Shown piece after piece: positions 14,887 through 23,705 of a stretch of 64,000 bases of DNA. The stretch comes from Pseudomonadota bacterium (GTDB taxonomy: Bacteria; Pseudomonadota; Gammaproteobacteria; Pseudomonadales; Pseudomonadaceae). The notes below the pieces were generated by a model that worked only from the letters and a program-made list of their open reading frames with translations, was not told where the DNA came from and did not search any database. The stretch lies in the NCBI GenBank assembly GCA_023388335.1, contig JAEWGL010000221.1, positions 1 to 64,000 on the forward strand, in the 5' to 3' direction. Each line of letters starts with the position of its first letter. Position 1 is the stretch's first letter. The position numbers and the translations under genes were made by a program.

Positions 14887-17800
14887 ATGTCGTTGTCCAG
14901 CGGGCTGATCGCCATGGTCGCCCTGGCCTATATGGCCATCATGTTCGCCATCGCCTTCTATGGCGACCGCCGCAGCACGCCGTTGCCGCCGCGCTTGCGT
15001 GCCTGGGTCTACAGCCTGTCGCTGGCGGTGTACTGCACCAGCTGGACATTCTTTGGCGCCGTCGGCCAGGCGGCCGAACAGCTCTGGGCCTTCCTGCCGA
15101 TCTACCTGGGCCCGGTGCTACTGATGCTGTTCGCGCCCTGGGTGCTGCAGAAGATGGTGCTGATCAGCAAGCAGGAAAACATCACCTCGATCGCCGACTT
15201 CATCGCCGCGCGCTACGGCAAGTCGCAGACCCTTGCCGTGGTGGTGGCGCTGATCTGCCTGGTCGGGGTCCTGCCCTACATCGCTCTGCAGCTCAAGGGC
15301 ATCGTGCTGGGGGTGAACCTGCTGATCGGCGCCAACGCCGACGCCACCGGCAGCCGGGTGCAGGACACCGCCCTGGTGGTATCGCTGGTCCTGGCGCTGT
15401 TCAGCATCGTCTTCGGTACCCGCAGCCTGGATGTCACCGAGCACCACCGCGGCATGGTCCTGGCCATTGCCTTCGAGTCGCTGGTCAAGCTCCTGGCATT
15501 CCTGGCCGTCGGTGCCTTCGTGGTGTTCAACCTGTATGACGGCTTCGACGACCTGTTCAGCCAGGCGCGTCTGGCGCCGCACCTGGACAGCTACTGGCAG
15601 GAGACCATCAACTGGCCGTCGATGGTGGTGCAGACCATGGTGGCGATGATGGCGATCATCTGCCTGCCGCGGCAGTTCCACGTCACCGTGGTGGAAAACA
15701 TCGAAGCCCAGGACCTGCGCCTGGCGCGCTGGGTATTCCCGCTGTACCTGTGTCTGGCCGCCCTGTTCGTGGTGCCGATCGCCCTGGCCGGGCAACTGCT
15801 GCTCCCAGGCACGGTGATCTCCGACTCCTTCGTCATCAGCCTGCCGCTGGCCGAGGCGCATCCAAGCCTTGCCTTGCTGGCGTTCATCGGGGGCGCCTCG
15901 GCAGCCACCGGCATGGTCATCGTCGAAGCGGTGGCGCTGTCGACCATGGTCTCCAACGACATGCTGCTGCCCTGGCTGTTGCGCCGCAACAACGCCGAGC
16001 GCCCGTTCGAGGTGTTCCGTCACTGGATGCTGTCGGTGCGCCGGGTGACCATCGTGGTCATCCTCTTGCTCGCCTACGTCAGCTACCGATTGCTGGGTTC
16101 CACCGCGAGCCTGGCGACCATCGGCCAGATCGCCTTCGCCGCCGTGACGCAACTGACACCTGCCATGCTCGGCGCGCTGTACTGGAAGCAAGCCAACCGC
16201 CGCGGCGTGTTTGCCGGCCTGGCGGCGGGGATCTTCCTGTGGTTCTACACCTTGGTGCTGCCGATCACCGCCCACAGCCTGGGCTGGTCGCTGGCGCTGT
16301 TCCCAGGCTTGGACTGGCTGCACGGCAACCCGCTGAACCTGCCGATCACGCCACTGACCCAAGGCGTGGTGCTGTCGCTGGCAGGCAACTTCATCCTCTT
16401 CGCCTGGGTCTCGATCCTGTCGCGCACGCGGGTTTCCGAGCACTGGCAGGCCGGTCGCTTCATCGGCCAGCAGACCAGCGCCCGGCCCAGCAACCGCTCG
16501 CTGCTGGCGGTGCAGATCGATGACCTGCTCAAATTGGCGGCGCGCTTCGTTGGCGAAGAGCGCGCCCGGCAGAGCTTCATTCGGTTCGCCTACCGCCAGG
16601 GCAAGGGCTTCAACCCCAGCCTGAACGCCGACGGCGACTGGATCGAGCACACCGAGCGCCTGCTCGCCGGCGTGCTGGGCACCTCCTCCACGCGCGCGGT
16701 GGTCAAGGCGGCCATCGAAGGCCGCGAGATGCAGCTCGAAGACGTGGTGCGCATCGCCGACGAAGCCTCGGAGGTGCTGCAGTTCAACCGCGCGCTGCTG
16801 CAGGGCGCCATCGAGAACATCAACCAGGGCATCAGCGTGGTCGACCAGAACCTGCACCTGGTGGCCTGGAACCGGCGCTACCTGGAACTGTTCAACTACC
16901 CGGACGGACTGATCAGCGTCGGCCGACCGATTGCCGACATCATCCGCTACAACGCCGAGCGTGGCCTGTGCGGCCCGGGCGAAGCCCAGGTCCACGTAGC
17001 CCGGCGCCTGCACTGGATGCGCCAGGGCCGGGCGCACACCTCCGAGCGCCTGTTCCCCAACGGCCGGGTCATCGAGCTGATCGGCAATCCCATGCCAGGG
17101 GGCGGCTTCGTCATGAGCTTCACCGACATCACCCCCTTCCGCGAGGCCGAACAGGCGCTCAAGGAGGCCAACGAAGGGCTGGAGCAACGGGTCGCCGAGC
17201 GCACCTTCGAACTGTCGCAGCTCAACCAGGCGCTGAGCGAGGCCAAGAGCCATGCCGAGGCGGTCAGCCAGTCCAAGACGCGCTTCCTCGCGGCAGTCAG
17301 CCACGACCTGATGCAACCGCTCAATGCTGCGCGGCTGTTCTCGGCGGCGCTCTCCCAGCAGGGTGAAGAGCTGTCCGAAGACGCCCAGCAGCTGGTGCAG
17401 CACATGGACAGCTCGCTGCGCTCGGCCGAGGAACTGATCAGCGACCTGCTCGACATCTCGCGCCTGGAAAACGGCAAGATCACCCCGGACGCCCAGCCCT
17501 TCGCCCTCAACGCGCTGTTCGACACCCTGGGCGCCGAGTTCAAGGTGCTGGCCCAGCAGAAGGGCCTGGAATTCCGCCTGCGCGGCAGTCGACTGCGGGT
17601 GCACAGCGACATGAAACTGCTGCGGCGCATCCTGCAGAACTTCCTGACCAACGCCTTGCGCTATGGCAAGAGCCCGATCCTGCTGGGGGCGCGTCGCCAG
17701 GGTGGACGCCTGTGGCTGGAGGTCTGGGACCGCGGGCCGGGCATTGCCGATGACAAGCTGCAAGTGATCTTTCAGGAATTCAAGCGCCTGGACAGCCACC

Positions 17801-18363
17801 AGACCCGCGCCGAAAAGGGCCTGGGCCTGGGCCTGGCGATTGCCGATGGCCTGTGCCGGGTGCTGGGTCATCAACTGGAGGTGCGCTCATGGCCGGGCAA
17901 GGGCAGCGTGTTCCGCGTCAGCGTACCTCTGGCCACCAGCGCCGCGCCGGCGCCGAGCGCACCGGTGGAACAGGCCAGCCAACCCTTGGCGGGCTTGCAG
18001 GTGCTGTGCATCGACAACGAGGACAGCATCCTGATCGGCATGAACAGCCTGCTCAGCCGCTGGGGCTGTCAGGTGTGGACCGCGCGCAATAGAGAAGAAT
18101 GCGAAGCCCTGCTGGGCGAGGGCCTGCGGCCACACCTGGCGCTGGTGGACTACCACCTTGACGATGGCGAGACCGGCACCGAGCTGATGGCCTGGCTACG
18201 CACCCGCCTGGGCGAGCCGGTGCCTGGCGTAGTCATCAGCGCCGACGGGCGCAGCGAAACCATCGCCCAGGTGCATGCCGCCGGTCTCGACTACCTGGCC
18301 AAGCCGGTCAAGCCCGCCGCCCTGCGCGCCTTGCTCAATCGACATCTGAGCCTGGCTCAGTAA
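14887..18363 (+). CDS. crbS: SLC5-linked hybrid histidine kinase, CrbS/MxtR-like
   Basis: The 1158-aa membrane protein begins with a sodium/solute symporter (SLC5) domain of about 13 helices (to about residue 480). A PAS region (about 640-750), a short coiled coil, a HisKA domain with SHDLMQPLNA (His near 806), an HATPase domain and a C-terminal receiver with Asp in LALVDYHLDD (near 1088) follow. This architecture and length match CrbS/MxtR, which with a LuxR-type partner (CrbR/ErdR) controls acetate use through acs. CbrA lacks the receiver and is less likely. GGAG lies 5 nt before the ATG. No response-regulator gene is adjacent. The gene end overlaps convergent rmuC by 29 nt. Confidence 0.82.
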   Translation: MSLSSGLIAMVALAYMAIMFAIAFYGDRRSTPLPPRLRAWVYSLSLAVYCTSWTFFGAVGQAAEQLWAFLPIYLGPVLLMLFAPWVLQKMVLISKQENITSIADFIAARYGKSQTLAVVVALICLVGVLPYIALQLKGIVLGVNLLIGANADATGSRVQDTALVVSLVLALFSIVFGTRSLDVTEHHRGMVLAIAFESLVKLLAFLAVGAFVVFNLYDGFDDLFSQARLAPHLDSYWQETINWPSMVVQTMVAMMAIICLPRQFHVTVVENIEAQDLRLARWVFPLYLCLAALFVVPIALAGQLLLPGTVISDSFVISLPLAEAHPSLALLAFIGGASAATGMVIVEAVALSTMVSNDMLLPWLLRRNNAERPFEVFRHWMLSVRRVTIVVILLLAYVSYRLLGSTASLATIGQIAFAAVTQLTPAMLGALYWKQANRRGVFAGLAAGIFLWFYTLVLPITAHSLGWSLALFPGLDWLHGNPLNLPITPLTQGVVLSLAGNFILFAWVSILSRTRVSEHWQAGRFIGQQTSARPSNRSLLAVQIDDLLKLAARFVGEERARQSFIRFAYRQGKGFNPSLNADGDWIEHTERLLAGVLGTSSTRAVVKAAIEGREMQLEDVVRIADEASEVLQFNRALLQGAIENINQGISVVDQNLHLVAWNRRYLELFNYPDGLISVGRPIADIIRYNAERGLCGPGEAQVHVARRLHWMRQGRAHTSERLFPNGRVIELIGNPMPGGGFVMSFTDITPFREAEQALKEANEGLEQRVAERTFELSQLNQALSEAKSHAEAVSQSKTRFLAAVSHDLMQPLNAARLFSAALSQQGEELSEDAQQLVQHMDSSLRSAEELISDLLDISRLENGKITPDAQPFALNALFDTLGAEFKVLAQQKGLEFRLRGSRLRVHSDMKLLRRILQNFLTNALRYGKSPILLGARRQGGRLWLEVWDRGPGIADDKLQVIFQEFKRLDSHQTRAEKGLGLGLAIADGLCRVLGHQLEVRSWPGKGSVFRVSVPLATSAAPAPSAPVEQASQPLAGLQVLCIDNEDSILIGMNSLLSRWGCQVWTARNREECEALLGEGLRPHLALVDYHLDDGETGTELMAWLRTRLGEPVPGVVISADGRSETIAQVHAAGLDYLAKPVKPAALRALLNRHLSLAQ

Positions 18364-19819
18364 CCGCGACGTCGCTCAGGGCACGCTCGAGCAGGTCGGC
18401 CGGCAGGCTCTTGCTGGCCCGGGCGCCGAGCAGCTTGAGCTGTTCGCTACGGCTGATCAGGTTGCCACGGCCCTCGCAGAGTTTGTTGCGGGCGGCGGCG
18501 TAGGCTTTGTCGACCTGCTGCAGGCGGCTGCCCAGCTCGTCGAGGTCCTGGATGAACAGCACGAACTTGTCGTACAGCCAGCCGGCGCGTTCGGCGATCT
18601 CGCGGGCATTCTGGCTCTGGCGCTCCTGCTTCCACAGGCTGTCGATCACCCGCAGGGTGGCCAGCAGCGTGGTCGGGCTGACGATGACGATCTGCCGGTC
18701 GAAGGCTTCCTGGAACAGGTTGGGCTCGGCCTGCAGGGCTGCCGAGAACGCGGCTTCGATGGGCACGAAAAGCAGCACGAAATCCAGGCTGTGCAGCCCT
18801 TCGAGGCGGCTGTAGTCCTTGCCGGACAGGCCCTTGACATGGTTGCGCAGCGACAGCACGTGCTGCTTCAACGCGGCCTGGCCGCGTTCGCTGTCATTGT
18901 CGCTGACGAACTGCTGGTAGGCCGTGAGGCTCACCTTGGCGTCGACCACCACCTGCTTGCCGCCTGGCAGCATGATCAGTACGTCGGGCTGGAAGCGTTC
19001 GCCGTCGGCGCTTTTCAGGCTCACCTGGGTCTGGTACTCGCGGCCCTTCTCAAGGCCTGCATGCTCCAGCACGCGCTCCAGGATCAGCTCGCCCCAGTTG
19101 CCTTGGGTCTTCTGGCCCTTGAGGGCCTGGGTCAGGTTGGTGGCTTCGTCGCTCAGGCGCAGGTTCAGTTGCTGCAGACGCTCCAGCTCCTTGCTCAACG
19201 AAAAGCGCTCGCGGGCCTCCTGCTGATAGCTTTCCTCCACGCGCTTCTCGAAGGACTGGATACGCTCCTTGAGCGGGTCAAGCAGCTGACCCAAGCTCTG
19301 CTGGCTGGTCTGGGCGAACCGCTGCTCGCGCTCGTCGAAGATCTTCGTGGCCATTTCGGCGAACTGCGCGCGCAGGGTGTCGCGCGCCTCCTGCAGGTCA
19401 CCGAGGCGCTGCTGGTGGCTTTCCTGCTGTTCGCGCAACTCGGCGGTGAGGCCGGCCGCCTGGGCTTCCACTCGCCGCAAGTCGGCCTCGCGGGCGCTGC
19501 GCTCTAGTTGCCAGGCGTGGGCAGCGTCACGGGCGTTGTCGCGGTCGATCTGCAACAGCTCCAGTTCACGACTCTGGGCCGCCAGGGTGGCCTGCTTGGC
19601 AGCGTTGGCTTCGCTGAGGTCGCTGATTTCGTCGCGACTGGCCTCCAACTGCGCCTGGAGACCCTCCTGGGCCAGCAGGGCACTGCTCAGGCGCTCCTGC
19701 AGCAGGGCCATTTCGGCCTGTCGCGCCGCCAACCGGCGATGCACGTGCAACACCCAGCCCAGACACGGCAATGCCGCTGCCACGATGCCCAACAGAATGC
19801 TGGCCAGATCCACCGCCAT
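18335..19819 (-). CDS. rmuC: DNA recombination protein RmuC
   Basis: The 494-aa protein has an N-terminal membrane segment (MAVDLASILLGIVAAALPCL), a long coiled coil (about residues 30-190) and the RmuC nuclease-like core with KTQGNWGELILERVLEHAGL and DAKVSLTAYQQF. RmuC limits inversions at short inverted repeats; its biochemistry is poorly known. I chose the ATG at 19819 over an upstream TTG at 19834. The 3' end overlaps the convergent kinase gene by 29 nt, so the two transcripts are antisense over that stretch. Confidence 0.93.
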   Translation of the reverse strand: MAVDLASILLGIVAAALPCLGWVLHVHRRLAARQAEMALLQERLSSALLAQEGLQAQLEASRDEISDLSEANAAKQATLAAQSRELELLQIDRDNARDAAHAWQLERSAREADLRRVEAQAAGLTAELREQQESHQQRLGDLQEARDTLRAQFAEMATKIFDEREQRFAQTSQQSLGQLLDPLKERIQSFEKRVEESYQQEARERFSLSKELERLQQLNLRLSDEATNLTQALKGQKTQGNWGELILERVLEHAGLEKGREYQTQVSLKSADGERFQPDVLIMLPGGKQVVVDAKVSLTAYQQFVSDNDSERGQAALKQHVLSLRNHVKGLSGKDYSRLEGLHSLDFVLLFVPIEAAFSAALQAEPNLFQEAFDRQIVIVSPTTLLATLRVIDSLWKQERQSQNAREIAERAGWLYDKFVLFIQDLDELGSRLQQVDKAYAAARNKLCEGRGNLISRSEQLKLLGARASKSLPADLLERALSDVAVTEPGSDVD

Positions 19820-19881
19820 AGGTACCCCGATCAATCACACAAATCAAGGCTGCAGCTTATCAGCCCAGGGCCGCCAGGGCC

Positions 19882-20310
19882 TCAGGCGGGAAACAATTGC
19901 TTGAGCAGGCGGCGCGCCTCTTGCGACCCCCGGGCGGCCGCGAGTTCCAGCCAGTAGCGCGCCTGGTCGGGCTCGTTGAGCTGCGGCTGCGCGCACAGAC
20001 GGCCGTATTCCAACTGGGCATGCCGATCACCGGCACGCGCGGCCTGGCGTAGCAGTTCGTGGCCGATGCGTCGGTCGCGGGCATTGCCGCAATCACGGCA
20101 GAGCATTTGTCCCAGGCGACTCTGGGCCACCACTACGCCCTGACGAGCCGGCTGCTTGAGCAAACGCCCGGCAAAGTGCTTGATGCGGGGCTTGTCGCCC
20201 AGGCGCGGGCTATCGAGCAGCCACAGGGCCACCTTCAGGGAAAAGCGCTTGGCATGCGGCGATGCCGTGTCAACCGATGGGGAAGCGAGATTTTTATCGC
20301 GAAACTTCAT
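19882..20310 (-). CDS. Sel1-repeat (TPR-like) protein
   Basis: The 142-aa protein has a basic N-terminus and then two or three Sel1-like helical repeats (VVAQSRLGQMLC, RIGHELLRQAARAGDRHAQL, ARYWLELAAARGSQEARRLL). Such repeats act as protein-protein scaffolds. A C-R-D-C pair near residue 71 is unusual for the family. It lies 62 nt upstream of rmuC on the same strand and could be cotranscribed. The function is unknown. Confidence 0.8.
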   Translation of the reverse strand: MKFRDKNLASPSVDTASPHAKRFSLKVALWLLDSPRLGDKPRIKHFAGRLLKQPARQGVVVAQSRLGQMLCRDCGNARDRRIGHELLRQAARAGDRHAQLEYGRLCAQPQLNEPDQARYWLELAAARGSQEARRLLKQLFPA

Positions 20311-20517
20311 GACTTACAGCGATGGCAACTCGAGAGGCGCGCCACTCTACTCCTTTTTTTCACGAATGGCCCGGCGGTTTCCTACAGTTTTTTGAAAAGA
20401 TTCTTCGCTTTTTTCTTGACGGTTTGCAGCCAGGCACTTCCACCGAAAGTGAATGCGCAGGATTGTCCGACAGTGATGAAAATCCTGGCACGCCCGTCCT
20501 AGAGCAAGCGCTCGGGA

Positions 20518-20552
20518 CAATCCACAGAAGCTGTGGATAACTCGGTGGACAA
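20518..20552. promoter_or_regulatory. Cluster of DnaA-box-like sites
   Basis: TGTGGATAA (20532-20540) is a perfect reverse-complement copy of the DnaA box TTATCCACA. CAATCCACA (20518-20526) and GGTGGACAA (20544-20552) each match at 7 of 9 positions. The first two also form the dyad TCCACAG-AAG-CTGTGGA. An AT-rich stretch follows within 60 bp. Confidence 0.5.
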
Positions 20553-21216
20553 CCTCTGCAGGCAGCCCGCAAACCCCCATAGAATGGGGGCTGAAGTCAA
20601 ACTGATGATTTTTTCACCAGCTTAAATTAGTGTTTTTTTTCATTGACTTAAGTGCGCGATCGAGGCATTGGCGGGGTTACGTCGAGCTGTTTCGAGAATG
20701 GTACATGCTCATCCGTAAATGTGTACAAGCCATGCCTTCGGTGCTATTTCGCCGCACACAATGTGTATATCGATCCTATTGCCCTCTCTCGCACCCCTTC
20801 ACAGAAGCCTCAGAAAAAGAGATACTGCTCGGCTCGGCACATGAACAGCATCAGGGGTTGCCAAGCGTGATTTCTTGCTGTAATGTGGCCGTCGTTAGTA
20901 CCAAGCTGAAAGTCAATTCTGGCCCCACTGTCCTTGCAGCGCCCTGCTTCTTTCTTTGAGCAGCGCCTGACGAAACCAGGACCGGCCCACTCGATGGTTC
21001 CCTCGGCAATCCATACCTGCCCCAGCACGAACCACGTCGAAATTGATCAGGAACTTCACCCAGAGGCCTCGAACCTTGCCCTGGCGTGCTGCCTGCCTTC
21101 CCATGTACCTACCAGTCAGCCCAGCGCACCTTACTATAGCGCCCAGCTGGCTGCCCTGTTCCAGACAGGTTCTGCGCCTCACTAAATCTCGGCGCTGCTG
21201 GAACGTTTTTCTCGTG

Positions 21217-21233
21217 CACGGATCGAATCCGTG
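21217..21233 (+). other. Short perfect hairpin upstream of the 74-aa gene
   Basis: CACGGAT (21217-21223) and ATCCGTG (21227-21233) pair perfectly around a CGA loop, 26 nt before the start codon. There is no U tract, so it is not a terminator; it may lie in the 5' leader. Confidence 0.45.
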
Positions 21234-21258
21234 TCTATTGCAGGAACATCTAATAACT

Positions 21259-21483
21259 ATGACTCATAATCATCACTTTCAGGCTGCGGTTAGCACCCTC
21301 TCCAGCGCTTTTGCCCCTTTGAACTGCCTCATTCTTGCCCCGCGCAAGGGCAGCTTCAGCTTCACCCTGGTCGACGAGCATGGCATTGCCTGCCACACCG
21401 AACGTCTGTACCCGGAGCAATACACCAAGGCCGAGCCACTGCAGGCGATCATCGATCGCACTCGCCAGTCGCTGATAGCCTGA
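21259..21483 (+). CDS. Hypothetical 74-aa protein
   Basis: The protein starts MTHNHHFQAAVSTLSSAFAP and is soluble, with no signal peptide or metal motif. Internal sequence such as LNCLILAPRKGSFSFTLVDE and the C-terminal amphipathic LQAIIDRTRQSLIA have normal Pseudomonas codon use, which argues for a real gene. Only a weak GGAA lies upstream. It follows a long non-coding stretch and is followed by a strong 9-bp hairpin. I do not recognise a family. Confidence 0.7.
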   Translation: MTHNHHFQAAVSTLSSAFAPLNCLILAPRKGSFSFTLVDEHGIACHTERLYPEQYTKAEPLQAIIDRTRQSLIA

Positions 21484-21812
21484 TGACCAGCCGCGCCGCG
21501 GCAGGGAGCGCCCTGCCGCCGCGGTTGCGCTTCAACGCCCAGCCCTTTGCAGGCCCGCCCGATTGATACAGGAACGGCCCCCGCACCGTTTTCCTTCCTT
21601 ACGCTGCTACCTCCCCGCATGCCTCCCGTCTAATTGCTTGATGACATATCGTTAAGCTCCGCCAAACGCAATTGATTTAAAAACAGTCCTTTACACCACG
21701 CTTATCACACTACACTTCAACTCGAGCGGCACTGATCGCTTCCGGCGGGCCTACCCTTCCATCAGCTGCCAAGCGCCTGCGCCCGTCGGTCCTATTTCAG
21801 TTCGAGGCCACC
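21484..21812. other. 329-bp intergenic region with a strong hairpin
   Basis: The only clear structure is a 9-bp hairpin at 21498-21519 (GCGGCAGGG/CCCTGCCGC with loop AGCG), directly after the stop of the 74-aa gene. It may be a terminator without a U tract. The remainder is AT-rich near 21635-21720 and probably holds the promoter of the 160-aa gene. Confidence 0.5.
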
Positions 21813-22295
21813 ATGGGTATTGCTGCGAACGAGTTGAGCCAGTACGTGATACGCCCGACCCTGCTCTACCTGGGTCGCCACTGCGCCAGCGCCGAAGCCT
21901 TGCTGCTCGGAGTGGCCGCCAGTCAATCGGCACTGGGGTCCGCTTTGCACGACCGGCGTGGCCATGGGCTCTACAGGATTGGTGAGACGCGTCACAATTC
22001 TTTGTGGGACGATTACCTTGCTCGTGACCCCGAACTCGCCAGCATGGTACGCGGCCTCGCCAGCCAGCACGCTTTTCTCTGCGGCCCGCATCTGGAATTG
22101 ACCGTCAACCTGCGCTATGCCACCGCCATTGCCTGGATGCTCATCGAAGAGCAGGCCACGCCGCTTCCTGCCGCCGATGACCTGCTCGGTCTGGCGCGCA
22201 TCTGGCGCCAGGCTTTTCATCCACAAGGACGGTTGCGCGACTTCACGCAGGCATGGCATACCTGCATCAATCCCCTTGTTTCACATGCCTGCTGA
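21813..22295 (+). CDS. Hypothetical protein resembling phage-type transglycosylase fold
   Basis: The 160-aa protein has no signal peptide. The stretches ALLLGVAASQSALGS, GHGLYRIGETRHNSLWDDYL and ASMVRGLASQHAF recall small phage-associated lysozyme/transglycosylase-like proteins, which usually read A-x-Q-E-S-G followed by a GLYQ-E-P-x-T-H segment. Here the expected catalytic Glu position reads Q in AASQSAL, so the protein may be inactive. GAGG lies 6 nt before the ATG. No other phage gene is near. The similarity is from memory of motifs, and confidence in it is low. Confidence 0.65.
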   Translation: MGIAANELSQYVIRPTLLYLGRHCASAEALLLGVAASQSALGSALHDRRGHGLYRIGETRHNSLWDDYLARDPELASMVRGLASQHAFLCGPHLELTVNLRYATAIAWMLIEEQATPLPAADDLLGLARIWRQAFHPQGRLRDFTQAWHTCINPLVSHAC

Positions 22296-22332
22296 ATACT
22301 CCTACAACGAACTCGAAACCTCTCACAACATA

Positions 22333-22347
22333 GTAGGATTGTCCTAC
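22333..22347 (+). promoter_or_regulatory. Palindrome upstream of the fadL-like gene
   Basis: GTAGGA-TTG-TCCTAC is a perfect 6-bp dyad with a 3-bp spacer, 90 bp before the porin start codon. It has the size and symmetry of a site for a LuxR/NarL-type dimer. No other function is evident. Confidence 0.55.
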
Positions 22348-22437
22348 AAAACCGCTCTATCTCCTGCGATCCCGCCTATAGCGCGCCAGAGGAAATGTTG
22401 GTAGCTTTCGCTTCGGAGATCCCAAGGAGTTCTAATA

Positions 22438-23700
22438 ATGAAAAAAGTAATGCTCAAAACCTCCCTCGGCATTGCCGTTGCACTCGCGTCCAGCCAGCTG
22501 CTCGCAAGCGGTTTCGCCCTCAACGAGCAGAGTGTCAGCGGTATGGGGACAGGTTTCGCGGGTCGTTCTTCCGCTGCCGATGATGCCAGCACTATTTACG
22601 GAAACCCTGCCGGCATGTCGCGCCTCAAGCGCGAGCAAGTCACCGTGGGCGGCGCCGCCGTCATTGCCAAGACCGATATCAAGGGTGGCAGCAACCTGGG
22701 AGGCGAGACCGATGGCGACATGGTCCCGGTCGTCGGCGTGCCCATGGGCTACTACGTAAAGCCACTGGATGAGCACTGGAGCGTCGGTTTCGGCGTCTAC
22801 GTACCTTTCGGCCTGGTGACCGACTACGGCAGCGACGATGCCGCACGTTACTGGGGCAAGAAAAGCCATGTTCAAGTCGTCACCTTCCAGCCTACCGTCA
22901 GCTATGCCTTCAATGACCGGGTATCGATCGGTTTCGGTCCGACCATCAACCGTATCGAGGGTGAGCTGGGGTCCAGCCTGATCAATCCCCTCACCCCGGG
23001 CCGCAATGACGGCGAAGTGAAGATCAAGGGCGACGATACCGCGGTCGGTTACAACATCGGCATCATGGTGCAGGCCACCGACAGCACCCGTCTGGGCCTG
23101 ACCTACCACTCGATGGTCGACTACAAGCTCGAAGGCAAGACCCGCGTGAGCACGCCGCTGATCGGCCCGTTCAACGGGGACAAGTTCGATGCGTCGTTGA
23201 AGATCAAGACGCCGGAATCGGTGGATCTGTCGATCACCCACGAACTGGACGACCAGTGGACCCTCTACGCGGGCAGCACCTGGACCCGCTGGAGCCGCCT
23301 GGAAGACATCACCGTTCAGAACGATGTACCGGGGCCGTTGGTGGGCTCAGCCTTCGAGACCATCACCGAGGAGCAGAACTGGCACGACACCTGGGCGCAC
23401 GCCATCGGCGCCTCCTACAAGCTGAACAAAGCGTGGACGCTGCGCACCGGCTTCACGGTTGACCAGTCGCCGACCAACAACCATGACCGTTCGCCACGCA
23501 TCCCGACCGGTGATCGCAAGATCTTCAGCGTCGGCGCTGGCTGGAGCCCGACCGATGACATGACCATCGATGTGGCCTATTCCTACCTGTGGGAGGAGGA
23601 CACCAAGGTCAACCAGGCAAGCCCGAGCAAAGGCAGCTACCAGGCCAAGTACGAAAACAGCGCTCACGGTGTAGGTGCTTCGCTGACCTACCGCTTCTAA
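22438..23700 (+). CDS. FadL/OmpP1-family outer membrane transport protein
   Basis: The 420-aa protein has a signal peptide (MKKVMLKTSLGIAVALASSQ...) cleaved after about residue 23. Directly behind it is the N-terminal hatch with GMGTGFAGRSSAADDAS and the NPAG motif typical of FadL-like 14-stranded beta-barrels. It ends in an aromatic residue (LTYRF), the outer-membrane insertion signal. The family takes up long-chain fatty acids and other hydrophobic compounds. AAGGAG lies 8 nt upstream. A palindromic operator candidate precedes it and a terminator follows. The exact substrate is unknown. Confidence 0.92.
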   Translation: MKKVMLKTSLGIAVALASSQLLASGFALNEQSVSGMGTGFAGRSSAADDASTIYGNPAGMSRLKREQVTVGGAAVIAKTDIKGGSNLGGETDGDMVPVVGVPMGYYVKPLDEHWSVGFGVYVPFGLVTDYGSDDAARYWGKKSHVQVVTFQPTVSYAFNDRVSIGFGPTINRIEGELGSSLINPLTPGRNDGEVKIKGDDTAVGYNIGIMVQATDSTRLGLTYHSMVDYKLEGKTRVSTPLIGPFNGDKFDASLKIKTPESVDLSITHELDDQWTLYAGSTWTRWSRLEDITVQNDVPGPLVGSAFETITEEQNWHDTWAHAIGASYKLNKAWTLRTGFTVDQSPTNNHDRSPRIPTGDRKIFSVGAGWSPTDDMTIDVAYSYLWEEDTKVNQASPSKGSYQAKYENSAHGVGASLTYRF

Positions 23701-23705
23701 GCGCC

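Larger units (their letters stand above)
20311..21258. other. 948-bp gap with no convincing coding region
   Basis: I find no ORF here with Pseudomonas-like codon use and a ribosome binding site; short frames in several phases lack family features. The stretch is more AT-rich than its surroundings, particularly 20380-20420 and 20595-20660. It contains DnaA-box-like sites (20518-20552), a T8 run near 20632, and a short hairpin just before the 74-aa gene. It could hold a small RNA or a long 5' leader, but I see no promoter-terminator pair that proves it. Confidence 0.6.

Noticed and set aside
15118..17874. Very long minus-strand open frame opposite the hybrid kinase
   Set aside because: Its composition (Gln/His/Arg/Ala-rich) and position mirror the kinase codons; no ribosome binding site or domains.
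20630..20959. 109-aa plus-strand ORF in the 20.3-21.2 kb gap
   Set aside because: No ribosome binding site, cysteine- and serine-rich composition unlike genome proteins, no hydrophobic or domain pattern.
21217..21233. Possible tRNA T-arm fragment (GGATCGAATCC-like)
   Set aside because: It is only a 7-bp hairpin with a 3-nt loop; no other tRNA arms are adjacent, so an integration-site remnant is not supported.
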